Origin: Candidatus Heimdallarchaeota archaeon LC_3
GTDB lineage: Archaea; Asgardarchaeota; Heimdallarchaeia; Hodarchaeales; LC-3
Direction of reading: 5' to 3'
Length of the DNA: 64,000 nucleotides
Assembly: GCA_001940645.1 (NCBI GenBank)
Contig: MDVS01000016.1
Location: 47,814 to 111,813, forward strand
Numbering within the stretch: position 1 is the first letter of the stretch; each line of letters opens with the position of its first letter. The notes under the pieces are model-generated. The model searched no databases. It was not told where the DNA came from and was given only the letters and a program-made list of their open reading frames with translations. Of this stretch, positions 27,997-37,064 are shown in pieces. Made by a program: the position numbers and the translations under genes.

Positions 27997-28545
27997 ATGG
28001 AAAGTAATAAATACGTAGATCAATTGAAAACAATATATATTGCACTACATGGCTATGCTAACAATGTTTTGTCTGATTTAAATCCAGTACAGTATAATTG
28101 GCGTCCCCCTGATACTAAAGCTAGAACTATTGAAAGTTATTTCCGACATATGGTAAATACAGAAATTTATTGGCTTCATGCATTAAAAACACACAAAATT
28201 CCTTACTTTACTAAGGATACTTCATTTTCAGAACTTTTAGAGCATTTCAAACATCTCGAAGTCATTTATGGTAAATTGCTGGATAATTGCACCGAAGAGG
28301 GTTTAGAAATTGTCCCGACAATATATGAGAAGGATAAAGGAGAAATAATAGCAGTTAAACAGAAAGGAACATTAGCATGGACAATTTTAAGAATCTCTCT
28401 TCATGCATTTGGTCATATGAGTCAAATAACTCACATGATTTACAGTTTAGGTATAAAACTAAAAAGAAATTCAGATTATAATTGGTGGAATACTACTGAA
28501 AATATAATAAATCTTGGAAAATTGATCAGTATGGAAAGAAAATGA
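27997..28545 (+). CDS. DinB-family four-helix protein
   Basis: A 182-residue DinB-like putative metal-binding four-helix bundle. Expected histidines appear in ESYFRHMVNTEIYWLHAL and in SLHAFGHMSQITHMIYSLG, and the PVQYNWRPP segment is typical. Members include thiol-dependent transferases such as mycothiol- or bacillithiol-linked enzymes, but most are uncharacterised. Substrate unknown. It follows the RadA-like gene by 82 bp on the same strand. Confidence 0.83.
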   Translation: MESNKYVDQLKTIYIALHGYANNVLSDLNPVQYNWRPPDTKARTIESYFRHMVNTEIYWLHALKTHKIPYFTKDTSFSELLEHFKHLEVIYGKLLDNCTEEGLEIVPTIYEKDKGEIIAVKQKGTLAWTILRISLHAFGHMSQITHMIYSLGIKLKRNSDYNWWNTTENIINLGKLISMERK

Positions 28546-28579
28546 AAAAATGAAGTGGAATTAAAGAAAAGTTTATTTT

Positions 28580-29650
28580 CTATTCTTTTAACATTTCTAA
28601 GAGCTTTTTTACCTCCCATTTGTAGGATGTACCGGCCAATTCTCTTTTAAAACCCATTCGATTATTTATGGACAACATTGGAGCATTACTATCAGCATTT
28701 CCTGTAGAGAGAAAAGATGCTTTGGGATATTTTTCTTTAATCAGGAACATCATTTCTGATTTTAGCCATTTACCTAAACCACGACCACGATACCTTTCCT
28801 TAACACCAGTTAGCATTTGTTGAATTAAATGAGATTCCTCATCTGAATAAAATATTTCTGTTAATCCACTGATTCGTCCATCAGATTCTCTAGTGATTTT
28901 TGTTATCCATTCGATTCCTTTATCTTTGAATCTCTTCTCCATATGGCGACGAGTTTCAGGTGTTCCTTTATAGCGTCCTTCTAATCCTCCAAACGGTTGT
29001 TGGTTCATAGTTTCTGTATAAATTTCCATATATTCATCAATATCTTCTTCAGATAAGTCGTTAAATGTTTCAATAGAAACATTTTTTGCTCTAAATTTTC
29101 CGTTTCTACGCCATCGATCCATCAACTCCCAGTCCACATTTTCAAGATATAAACGGTTCTCTGCGCTCTCCATTACATTTTCACCAAGCAAAAATTTCAA
29201 AAATTCTCTTCCACAATCAAGAACAGCCCCAGATTGGAAAATGGATCTGTTTTCTTCTCTGGCTTTGTTCACAACTTGAAAAAGAAGCTTTTTACCTATC
29301 CCTCGTCTACGATATTTCGGTAATACACTTATCCAACCATCTGAAACATTCTTGGTAGTATCATAATTAGGATTCTTATCGGTTGAAACATGTGTTGCTC
29401 CATATCCAATAATTTTACTACCATCATTTGATTCCCTTACGATCCACCGATAATTTTTGCCATAAGGAGTTATATCTTTCATCCATTTTTTAATGTATTC
29501 TCTTGATGGATAAGGGTCTTTTGGATGTTCCTCTTTTTCAAGAATTTCATTATAAATAAAGAATTGATTCCATAAATCTTCTGAAGCTGTTAAAGGATCA
29601 AATAATTCAATTTTAAGAGGAAAATCCTGTAATTGTTCCATTATAAACAT
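28580..29650 (-). CDS. Tandem-GNAT N-acetyltransferase (paralogue)
   Basis: A protein of about 356 residues with two GNAT domains. The CoA-binding motifs are SVLPKYRRRGIGKKLLFQVV in the first half and GVKERYRGRGLGKWLKSEMM in the second. The second is followed by STGNADSNAPMLSINNRMGF, the conserved end of double-GNAT proteins. It resembles the protein at 8086-9192 in layout. Candidate starts are TTG 29659, ATG 29650 and ATG 29641; the exact one is unsettled. Acceptor unknown. Confidence 0.86.
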   Translation of the reverse strand: MFIMEQLQDFPLKIELFDPLTASEDLWNQFFIYNEILEKEEHPKDPYPSREYIKKWMKDITPYGKNYRWIVRESNDGSKIIGYGATHVSTDKNPNYDTTKNVSDGWISVLPKYRRRGIGKKLLFQVVNKAREENRSIFQSGAVLDCGREFLKFLLGENVMESAENRLYLENVDWELMDRWRRNGKFRAKNVSIETFNDLSEEDIDEYMEIYTETMNQQPFGGLEGRYKGTPETRRHMEKRFKDKGIEWITKITRESDGRISGLTEIFYSDEESHLIQQMLTGVKERYRGRGLGKWLKSEMMFLIKEKYPKASFLSTGNADSNAPMLSINNRMGFKRELAGTSYKWEVKKLLEMLKE

Positions 29651-29870
29651 CTTTATCAATTAAGAAATTGATTTATAACTTTCAAATTGATTTTTTAGGA
29701 AAAGCTTTCCTGAAAGATTTAACTTTAATTTAAGTGTGAAAATAACCTAAATTGAAAAAAATTGACATTTCAGAAAATAGGACTGATGAATGAAAATTTC
29801 AAAATAATATGAACTATAAAAATTGTCAATAAGACAAAATTGATTTAATTATAATTTTTAAAGTGAGATT

Positions 29871-30833
29871 ATGGCCTATAAAGTTGGTTTCGTAGGATCT
29901 GGAGGCATATCCAATAGATATGCAAGAATATTCAGTGAACATGATGAATTAGAATTAATTTCATGTTGTGATGTAGTTAAAGATAAAGCTAATATATTAG
30001 CAGATCATTACAATATGAATCCTTATACAAATTATCAAGAAATGATAAATAAGGAACATTTAGACATTGTTTATATTGGAGTACCGCCTGTCGTCCATTC
30101 AGAAGTAGTTTCATACGCCATAAACAAAAAACTAAATATTATCTGTGAGAAGCCCATAGCACACACAATTGATGTTGGAAAAAAAATGACAAAAGAAGCT
30201 AAATCCTCTAATGTTGTAACTTGCATCAATTTAATGATTGTATATAGTAATCACGTTCAAAAAATAAAAAAAATGTATAAAAACTATGAATTTGGCTCTT
30301 TAAGAAGAGTTGAACTAGTTTTAAGATTTCCAATTTGGCCTCGGGAATGGCAAAATGTATCATGGCTTAAAACATCTGAACAAGGGGGACCATTAAGAGA
30401 AGTTGGGACACATTTTTTTGCATCTTTAAAAGAAATTTTTGGACCTGTTAAGAGAGTGATTGCTATTGTAGATTATGACGATCCAGATTTGTATGAAAGA
30501 TCTGCGTGGGGAATAATAGAATTTGAAAATAACGTTAAAGTATCCCTCGATTTATTATGTAATACCAATCATGTAGAAGAAAATACTTTATCTTTACATG
30601 GATCTAAAAAATCAATTTCTTTTGTAGGATGGAGAAAGTTAATAGAAAATTATCGAACACATTCAGAAAAATCTATAGATGAAACTTCACATTGGCCAAA
30701 CCTTGCAGATGAATTTGTAAAAGCACTAAAAGGAGAATCAGCAAAATTAGTCAGTTTTGCTTCAGCAACTGAGACTCAAGAAGTTTTAAGTGCAATTTTA
30801 TCTTCAAATGGTAAATGGATTGAAATAAATTGA
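29871..30833 (+). CDS. GFO/IDH/MocA-family oxidoreductase
   Basis: A 320-residue NAD(P)-dependent dehydrogenase. The Rossmann motif is YKVGFVGSGGISNRYARIF. Next are the family signature CEKPIAHTIDVGKKMTKEAK with the catalytic Lys, GGPLREVGTHFFASLKEIFG in the C-terminal domain, and a long beta-sheet tail. Relatives act on sugars, inositols or related polyols. The ATG start is clear and precedes the GxGxxG-like motif by eight residues. It is followed 70 bp later by the SRAP gene on the same strand. Confidence 0.92.
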   Translation: MAYKVGFVGSGGISNRYARIFSEHDELELISCCDVVKDKANILADHYNMNPYTNYQEMINKEHLDIVYIGVPPVVHSEVVSYAINKKLNIICEKPIAHTIDVGKKMTKEAKSSNVVTCINLMIVYSNHVQKIKKMYKNYEFGSLRRVELVLRFPIWPREWQNVSWLKTSEQGGPLREVGTHFFASLKEIFGPVKRVIAIVDYDDPDLYERSAWGIIEFENNVKVSLDLLCNTNHVEENTLSLHGSKKSISFVGWRKLIENYRTHSEKSIDETSHWPNLADEFVKALKGESAKLVSFASATETQEVLSAILSSNGKWIEIN

Positions 30834-30903
30834 GAAAATTAATATCGATTTGAAATATTTGTTTTATCTAGGAATTATTAAATTAATTATCTAAATAATT
30901 TCT

Positions 30904-31566
30904 ATGCCGTCTCGGTTTGCATTTTATTCCTCTATTGATAATATCAAAGAAAAATATAATCTTACAGTTGAAAATATCGAATTTTATCCCTATTATAATC
31001 TTAAGCCTACAAATCGAGCAACAGGAATAATTAACGAAAAAGAATTAAGAGTAATCAGGCTACGATGGGGATTTCTTCAAGGAAAACAAGTATATAAGGC
31101 CCGTGGAGAATCAATACACGAAAAAAAAATGTTTAGGGATCCATTTAGAGAACAACGATGCCTAATATTTGCAAATGGATTTTTTGAATGGGAAAAAGAA
31201 GATCAAAAAAGTACACCACATTTTTTTACGATAAAAGATGAAAAAATATTTTTAATTGCTGGAATTTATAACACCTATAAAAGTAAAGAAGATAATAAGA
31301 AAAGATATTCATTTGCAGTCATAACAGTTGAAGCAAACGATAAAGTTGCAAGTATTTTTCATCGAATGCCTGGAATTATTCCTCAAGAAAGTCTGGAAAA
31401 ATGGCTTGATCCAAATGAATCCGAAGAAACATTACTTAATATGCTAAACCCATACGATTCAGATAAAATGGATGTTTGGAAAGTGAAAACTCTACCAAGC
31501 AGAGGTGATAATGGTCCAGCAACAATAAAACCTTTGTCTAAATCTGGTTTATCAAAATTTTTATAA
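30904..31566 (+). CDS. SRAP-domain (HMCES/YedK-like) protein without catalytic Cys
   Basis: A 220-residue SRAP protein. The family crosslinks to abasic sites in single-stranded DNA through the cysteine exposed after removal of Met1 (M-C-G-R-F). Here the N-terminus reads MPSRFAFYSS, so Cys2 is Pro. The Asn of the NARxE motif is Lys (YKARGES). The glutamate in NGFFEWEKE (Glu95) and the histidine in IFHRMPG (His153) are kept. The remaining family landmarks (LRWGFLQ, FREQRCLIFANGFFEW) are intact and the length is normal. It may bind abasic or ssDNA without the thiazolidine crosslink. No alternative upstream start supplies a Cys. Confidence 0.85.
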   Translation: MPSRFAFYSSIDNIKEKYNLTVENIEFYPYYNLKPTNRATGIINEKELRVIRLRWGFLQGKQVYKARGESIHEKKMFRDPFREQRCLIFANGFFEWEKEDQKSTPHFFTIKDEKIFLIAGIYNTYKSKEDNKKRYSFAVITVEANDKVASIFHRMPGIIPQESLEKWLDPNESEETLLNMLNPYDSDKMDVWKVKTLPSRGDNGPATIKPLSKSGLSKFL

Positions 31567-31770
31567 AGTATTTTGAATTTAATTAGTTTTCTAGTAGAAG
31601 GATTTTTATATCGTAGTAAAACCAGAATTTGAATCAATTACCTGGAAATTTATTAATTCTGACCAATTTTATATGAATTTTTGATTTATTCTGGTGTGAG
31701 TTTTTCTATTCAACCAGCAAATAATTTGATTTTATTTACTTCAAAAACGAATATTACTTGTGAATAAGAT

Positions 31771-32085
31771 ATGTACAGTTTTTCTTCTTTTAAAAAGCAA
31801 ATAAAGAGCCTTTCTAGCCTTTCTACTTTTAATGCTCAACATCCACCAATTGATTTAGTAGAAGGATCTTTATTATTCAACAAAGAGATACCTATACAAT
31901 TTATTTCATTTTCTGGAGATTTCGAATCAGAAGTTTCAGGATTTGAATATGGATTAATAGGAAAAGCTCAGGGATGGACAAAAACACCAACTAGATGGAT
32001 TTTATTGTCAGAATGGATTGTAAATGGTAATAAACTACGTGTTAATTTGATTTATGGACTTGATTCGTGGAAAACACTGAATTAA
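31771..32085 (+). CDS. Small hypothetical protein
   Basis: A 104-residue soluble protein without a recognised family. It has an N-terminal helix rich in Ser and Lys (MYSFSSFKKQIKSLSSLST), then probable beta strands (VEGSLLFNKEIPIQFISF, TRWILLSEWIVNGNKLRVNL). Length and codon use suggest a real gene. The ATG start lies 205 bp after the SRAP gene and it ends 63 bp before the cyclase-like gene. Confidence 0.5.
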   Translation: MYSFSSFKKQIKSLSSLSTFNAQHPPIDLVEGSLLFNKEIPIQFISFSGDFESEVSGFEYGLIGKAQGWTKTPTRWILLSEWIVNGNKLRVNLIYGLDSWKTLN

Positions 32086-32148
32086 TAAACTATCTTGTCT
32101 AATTTCACCCTACCGTAATGTATTTATTTTGTCAAATTATAATAAATT

Positions 32149-32736
32149 ATGTCAAAACAAAGTGGATTTCTTTTTATTGCGGACGTCACAGGTTATACAA
32201 AGTTTGTGGCATCTAAAGAACTAGAACATAGCAATATGATATTGACTAATGTCTTAAAAAGTCTTGTTGATAATATTAAACCGGTTTTTTCAATTGTTAA
32301 ACTTGAAGGAGATGCAGTTTTTGGATATTTATCTGTTAGTTCAGAGACTGAAAAGAACCTTGATTTCTCAATAGTGAAAATAATTTATTCTAAATTCAAA
32401 AATCTTACAGCAGATATGTCTAAAGATTCACCATGTGGATGTGAGGCTTGTTCAGGAATCAACGCCTTGGATTTAAAATTTTTCATTCATTACGGAGATT
32501 TTATTATACAGAATATTTCAGGGATCGTTGATTTATTTGGTAATGATGTAAATCTCTTACATAGATTGACTAAAAACTCACTATTCGATAAAACAGGTTG
32601 GAAAGGCTATTTAATGATGACTGAACCCGTCAAAAGTTTGTTGAAGATTGAATCAAATCTTTATGAATTAGAAGAACCTTATGACGATTTAGGATTAATA
32701 AAGACTTATAATCTTCAGATATCCTCTCTATCGTAA
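32149..32736 (+). CDS. DUF2652 / class III nucleotidyl-cyclase-like protein
   Basis: A 195-residue protein with the opening of the cyclase-homology fold (GFLFIADVTGYTKFVASKEL, then VKLEGDAVFGYLS). A cysteine cluster (CGCEACSG) and LFGNDVNLLHRLTKNSLF follow. This matches DUF2652 proteins, which resemble adenylate cyclase catalytic domains. One metal-binding aspartate is present in IADVTGY and a second in LEGDAVF. Whether it makes a cyclic nucleotide or is a sensory relative is not known. Confidence 0.78.
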   Translation: MSKQSGFLFIADVTGYTKFVASKELEHSNMILTNVLKSLVDNIKPVFSIVKLEGDAVFGYLSVSSETEKNLDFSIVKIIYSKFKNLTADMSKDSPCGCEACSGINALDLKFFIHYGDFIIQNISGIVDLFGNDVNLLHRLTKNSLFDKTGWKGYLMMTEPVKSLLKIESNLYELEEPYDDLGLIKTYNLQISSLS

Positions 32737-32771
32737 TCTTTAAAATCCGTTTTTTCCCCCATAGCAAAGAT

Positions 32772-33365
32772 TTATCGATTACCAAAATAAAATCCAATAG
32801 AAAAAGTTGTGATTATTTCAAGAATTTCAATATCAGTATTAGAAAACTCAATTATGTAAAAATAATTAATAATTAAACATAAAACTATTAACACTAGCGC
32901 TTTTCCATGAAAAAATATCTTTTCTACAAAATTATGATCACTTGGATCATTCCCAAATATTCCACCAATTTTTCCTAAAATGGTTCCTAAAAAGTAACCG
33001 GAAACAATGTAGACTATCTTATATAAAAACGTTGAAAAACTTTCATCTGCTGTACCAAAATATAGAATTTTAACACTCAAAACAATAAAAATCAAGAAAA
33101 TGAGAATTCTAATAGTAAAAGCAGGTAAATTAAATGCAGTCTGTCCTTTAATTTCCTTTTTCTTCTCTAGCCCGTAAAGATCATAAGTGTGTTCCTTTCT
33201 CATTCCAAAATAAAGTGCGATTAGAATTGTAAAAGTACTAATAAGACTGATAGGAACAGATTTGTCTATTAATATCAAATAACTTGTTGAGAATAAAAAT
33301 AACAATGTAACAGTTGCTCTTACAGTCCCTCGGGGTAATCCTAACGGATAAGGATAAAAGACCAT
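32772..33365 (-). CDS. Polytopic membrane protein of unknown function
   Basis: A 197-residue protein with about six predicted membrane helices. It opens with PLGLPRGTVRATVTLLFLFS, a motif seen at the start of small uncharacterised archaeal and bacterial membrane proteins. The two halves resemble each other loosely (ALYFGMRKE and FYFGNR ends), suggesting an internal duplication. It converges on the cyclase-like gene. No function can be given. Confidence 0.65.
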   Translation of the reverse strand: MVFYPYPLGLPRGTVRATVTLLFLFSTSYLILIDKSVPISLISTFTILIALYFGMRKEHTYDLYGLEKKKEIKGQTAFNLPAFTIRILIFLIFIVLSVKILYFGTADESFSTFLYKIVYIVSGYFLGTILGKIGGIFGNDPSDHNFVEKIFFHGKALVLIVLCLIINYFYIIEFSNTDIEILEIITTFSIGFYFGNR

Positions 33366-33482
33366 TAATAAACCTTCAATATTTTTGATTTAGAAAATAA
33401 ATAAATCATTCTTAAACTTTTATCAAAAAAATAATTCCATTAGTACCTGATAGTAAAACTTATTATCAACTAATATCTCTCC

Positions 33483-33818
33483 TTATTCTCTTTTATATTC
33501 TATAGCTTCCTTAAGTAATCTCTTGCCAACACTCTGACCTCCAAAAATCTTATTTACATAAACAGAATAAATAATGGCAATATCTTTGGTTTTAATACGA
33601 GTATTAATAATGTAGACAAGTAGTTCAATCGGTTTATCATTTGAATAGGAAAGGAGAGCAGATTTACTTCTTTGTTTAAATGTTTCTTCATTTAATTCAT
33701 TTTCTTCTTCAAATGAACTTCCAAAAGCAATAGAAACTTTTTTAAGAGCTTTTAATCTTATATTTCGAAAATCTTGTCATTATTTTTCTTTGATTTTAAT
33801 AATTGTTACATCATTCAT
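33483..33818 (-). pseudogene. GNAT acetyltransferase remnant with adjacent TAA-TGA stops
   Basis: One frame of 112 codons reads MNDVTIIKIKEK, two consecutive stops (TAA TGA), then QDFRNIRLKALKKVSIAFGS, SFEEENELNEETFKQR, and KPIELLVYIINTRIKTKDIA. It ends with IYSVYVNKIFGGQSVGKRLL, where the acetyl-CoA motif would lie. The opening matches a common GNAT start (W-x-x-[FY]-R-x-[IL]-R-L-x-A-L). The C-terminal third is missing. Clearly decayed. Confidence 0.75.
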
Positions 33819-33917
33819 AATAAATTTCCTATCGTTTTAAATTTTTGAAAGTTAAAATTATTTATAATGAAAATTGTACCTTTTCAGAGAGATGTAAGAA
33901 AATCTTATGCCTAAAAT

Positions 33918-34328
33918 TCAAACATGCTTGTAAGCATAATACTTGATTTGTTTTATCATCGAACCCATCCCATTTGCTCTGGATGGAGACAAATGTTTGC
34001 TTAATCCAGTCTTTTCGGGGAAAAAAATATCAGCATTTCTTATATCTGCTGGTTTTTGATTATTAAAAACTCTAATTAATAACACTAAGATACCTTTTGT
34101 TATTAATGCTTCACTATCACCTTTTAAAGATATTTTATTATCATTAATATCTGCTACGATCCAAACTCTTGATTGGCAACCTTTAATTGCAAATTCTTCT
34201 GTTTTAAACTGAACATCCAAAGGATCAAGTTTTCTCCCCAAAGATATTAAATATTCATATTTATCCAACCAATCATCAAAGGAGGAAAATTCCTCTACTA
34301 TTTGCTCTTGAATATCATTCATTGTCAT
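33918..34328 (-). CDS. sufE: SufE-family cysteine desulfurase partner
   Basis: A 136-residue SufE/YgdK-type protein that takes persulfide sulfur from the desulfurase SufS and passes it to Fe-S assembly. The acceptor Cys lies in KGCQSRVWIVADI; EEFSSFDDWLDKYEYLISLG and LSPSRANGMGSMIKQIKYYA match the family ends. It lies 25 bp downstream of sufS on the same strand, after a rhodanese gene, forming a sulfur-mobilisation operon. Confidence 0.93.
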   Translation of the reverse strand: MTMNDIQEQIVEEFSSFDDWLDKYEYLISLGRKLDPLDVQFKTEEFAIKGCQSRVWIVADINDNKISLKGDSEALITKGILVLLIRVFNNQKPADIRNADIFFPEKTGLSKHLSPSRANGMGSMIKQIKYYAYKHV

Positions 34329-34353
34329 GAGAGAAACCAGTTAAACTAGTAAT

Positions 34354-35571
34354 TTATCCAAACATCTGTTTCACTTTTGTTAGACCTTCGAATAAAGTAT
34401 CTATTTCTTCTATTGAATTATAAACAGCAAAACTTGCTAGAATTGTTCCAGTTATTCCATAATGTTTCATGATTGGTTCAGCACAATGCATTCCCGTTCC
34501 GACAGCTATACCTAACTTATCCAGTATCTGTCCTGCATCATATGGATGAATATTATCAAGATTAAATGAGAAAAACCCAGATTTCTTATTAGCATTCCCA
34601 TAAAGAGTTAAATCTGCAAAAATATCAATTTTTTCCACGGTATAAGCTAATAATTTCTCTTCATGGGCTATTATAGACTCATACCCAATTGAATTAATAT
34701 AATCAATTGCACTACCAAGACTTACTGCCCCAACATAGTTTGGGGTCCCAGCTTCGAATTTAAAAGGTAAATCTGCAAAGGTTGTCTTAGTTAAATCGAC
34801 TGAAGAAATCATTCCACCACCTGTTCTATAAGGAGACATTACTTCAAGCCATTTTTCCTTACCATAAAGAATTCCTATTCCAGTACCTGAATACATTTTA
34901 TGTCCAGAAAAAGCGAGAAAATCACAATCCAAATCCTTGACATCCACCGAAAAGTGCGGAGTAGCTTGCGCAGCATCTACGAAAACGGTAATATCTTGCA
35001 TATGAGCTATTTTTATAATTTCTTTTACTGGATTAATAGTTCCCAAAACATTTGAAACATAGATGATAGAAATTAGTTTAGTTTTATTATTAATTAACTC
35101 GTTATATGATTCAAGCATCAATTCTCCATCATCATTGAAAGGAATAACCTTCAGTTTCGCTCCCACACGATCACATATCAATTGCCATGGGACAATATTC
35201 GAATGATGTTCCATTTCAGTAATAATGACTTCATCGTCCTTATGTATGTACAAATCACTAAAAGAATTTGCGACTAGATTAATAGAATCAGTTGTTCCAC
35301 TGGTAAAGATGATTTCATTAATGTTTGAAGCATTAATAAATTCTTTAACCTTTTCACGAGCTTTTTCGTAAGTTGCACTGGCCTCTTGACTTAGAGTATG
35401 GATACTCCTATGAATATTGCTATTATAGTCAGAATAGAATTGTATAATAGAATCAAGAACTAATTGAGGTTTTTGTACTGTTGCTGCATTGTCTAAATAA
35501 ACTAAATCCCTTCCATTTACCTGTTTATCTAGAATTGGAAAATCTTTTCTAATTTTATCAATATTAAACAT
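34354..35571 (-). CDS. sufS: SufS-type cysteine desulfurase
   Basis: A PLP-dependent enzyme converting cysteine to alanine and enzyme-bound persulfide. The 405 residues carry YLDNAATVQKP, HRSIHTLSQEASATYEKAR, EHHSNIVPWQ, VDAAQATPHFSVD, the PLP-Lys in LAFSGHKMYSGTGIGILYG, FEAGTPNYVGAVSLG, and the active-site Cys in VGTGMHCAEPIMKHYG. This is the group II (SufS) form, consistent with SufE immediately downstream. The rhodanese gene upstream ends 11 bp before the start. Confidence 0.97.
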   Translation of the reverse strand: MFNIDKIRKDFPILDKQVNGRDLVYLDNAATVQKPQLVLDSIIQFYSDYNSNIHRSIHTLSQEASATYEKAREKVKEFINASNINEIIFTSGTTDSINLVANSFSDLYIHKDDEVIITEMEHHSNIVPWQLICDRVGAKLKVIPFNDDGELMLESYNELINNKTKLISIIYVSNVLGTINPVKEIIKIAHMQDITVFVDAAQATPHFSVDVKDLDCDFLAFSGHKMYSGTGIGILYGKEKWLEVMSPYRTGGGMISSVDLTKTTFADLPFKFEAGTPNYVGAVSLGSAIDYINSIGYESIIAHEEKLLAYTVEKIDIFADLTLYGNANKKSGFFSFNLDNIHPYDAGQILDKLGIAVGTGMHCAEPIMKHYGITGTILASFAVYNSIEEIDTLFEGLTKVKQMFG

Positions 35572-35582
35572 TCAAACTTCAC

Positions 35583-36932
35583 TTAATCTTCTTTCGAGTT
35601 GGTTTTATTTGGATCACCGGTTTCAAATGGGTTTGAATCATCATTACTCCATTCAAACCACCCACCATCAAATACTGATATTTTTGGCCAACCCATTAAC
35701 CAAGCATTGAAAAAAGCTTCACTTCCTCTCCAACCGGTTCCACAATAAAACGCATTGTGTTTATCCGGAGTTACTCCAACTTCTTCCCAAAGCTTGACAA
35801 TTTCATTATACTCGCGTGATGTATGATCTAAATTTCTATAATTCTCCATATGATAAGCATCACTACCACAATTACCAAAAATAGCTCCCGAAATTCTCCC
35901 TTTCTTCTCAATATAATTATAACCGCTTACTTCACCGATAAATTCAGACCAACTACGAATGCTAACAAGATTAGCTCTATCTGAGGCTAAAATTTCCTTT
36001 GCTTGAGGAATATCTGAAGCATACTCAGGATTTCCTGGAATTTCTATTCCAAAATCTTGCACAGGATTTGGTACAACAGTTTCTGTTGATAATTCAAAAC
36101 CAGCGTCTAACCATGATTGTATACCCCCATTCAGAACACGAACATCTTTAATTCCAGCATATAACATGATAAATGCACAACGAATTGACCCTAAATGCCC
36201 TGCACTACTACCAGGAAAGGGATCATCATTATCAGGAAATGAGAATCGTCCATATAAGATGACTGTGGTATCGTGAGTGATCCCTAGCTTTTCTAAAGTT
36301 CTTTTTAATTCTTCCGGAGACCGACGATTCCAAGTTACAGGAGATTCCAGTGATAGTGAATCTAAGGAGACCGCAGAAGTAATATGCCCAATTTGATAAT
36401 CGCCTTCATTTCGATAATGCCCATGACAGATCACAAATCGATTATTGTCATATTCTGGAGCTGATTCAGTTTCGATAAGTTCCTTTAGCCACTCAGCAGA
36501 AACCAGATTTTTATACCTTGGTAAACTGCTCATTGGTAAGGCTTCATTATTATTCCACTCATCTAAAAAGCCATCATAGATTTTAACATGTGAAAAATCC
36601 GCCCGTGCAAATTGATGGGCTACTTTTTCAGATTCAAATTTGGAATATCCATAAATTAGCAATTCATGCTCAGGAAAGATTTCTTTTGCATGGACAATTT
36701 CCAACCAATCAATATAGTTAGTCCATTTTAATGGTAAACTCCTGGCATTTTTTATATGTCCCCCCCTTTTTTCGTTAAACTTTTTCCAACCATTATAATA
36801 TTCAACGGATCGGACATCTATAATGTGAAATGTTGGAACATCTAATTTTTTTAATAGGTCTTCAGTAGAAATAAGTTCGAAATTAGTTATGTTATTTCTT
36901 TCAAGTATTTTTGAAGTATTCATATACATCAC
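35583..36932 (-). CDS. Triple-rhodanese sulfurtransferase
   Basis: A 449-residue protein with three rhodanese domains. Domain 1 is FHIIDVRSVEYYNGWKKF...GGHIKNA, domain 2 GHITSAVSLDSLSLES...VRVLNGGIQSWLDAG, and domain 3 NLVSIRSWSEFIGEV...VFDGGWFEWSND. Only domain 3 has the active-site loop cysteine (FYCGTGWRGSEA, Cys397). The matching loops of domains 1 and 2 read YGYSKFES and YGRFSFPDND, so they are non-catalytic. As the first gene of the operon with sufS and sufE, it probably exchanges persulfide sulfur with them. Two near-tandem ATG starts occur at the N-terminus. Confidence 0.93.
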   Translation of the reverse strand: MMYMNTSKILERNNITNFELISTEDLLKKLDVPTFHIIDVRSVEYYNGWKKFNEKRGGHIKNARSLPLKWTNYIDWLEIVHAKEIFPEHELLIYGYSKFESEKVAHQFARADFSHVKIYDGFLDEWNNNEALPMSSLPRYKNLVSAEWLKELIETESAPEYDNNRFVICHGHYRNEGDYQIGHITSAVSLDSLSLESPVTWNRRSPEELKRTLEKLGITHDTTVILYGRFSFPDNDDPFPGSSAGHLGSIRCAFIMLYAGIKDVRVLNGGIQSWLDAGFELSTETVVPNPVQDFGIEIPGNPEYASDIPQAKEILASDRANLVSIRSWSEFIGEVSGYNYIEKKGRISGAIFGNCGSDAYHMENYRNLDHTSREYNEIVKLWEEVGVTPDKHNAFYCGTGWRGSEAFFNAWLMGWPKISVFDGGWFEWSNDDSNPFETGDPNKTNSKED

Positions 36933-37064
36933 TTAAAGAAAAATTGAATCATAATCCCATTCTTAGTTTAAATTGATTTCTCTATAGATTTATTATAAAT
37001 TTTACTTGTATTCAAAAAAAGAATAATTAATTTTTTGTTTATTTGGTCATTTTTAATTTGAAAG

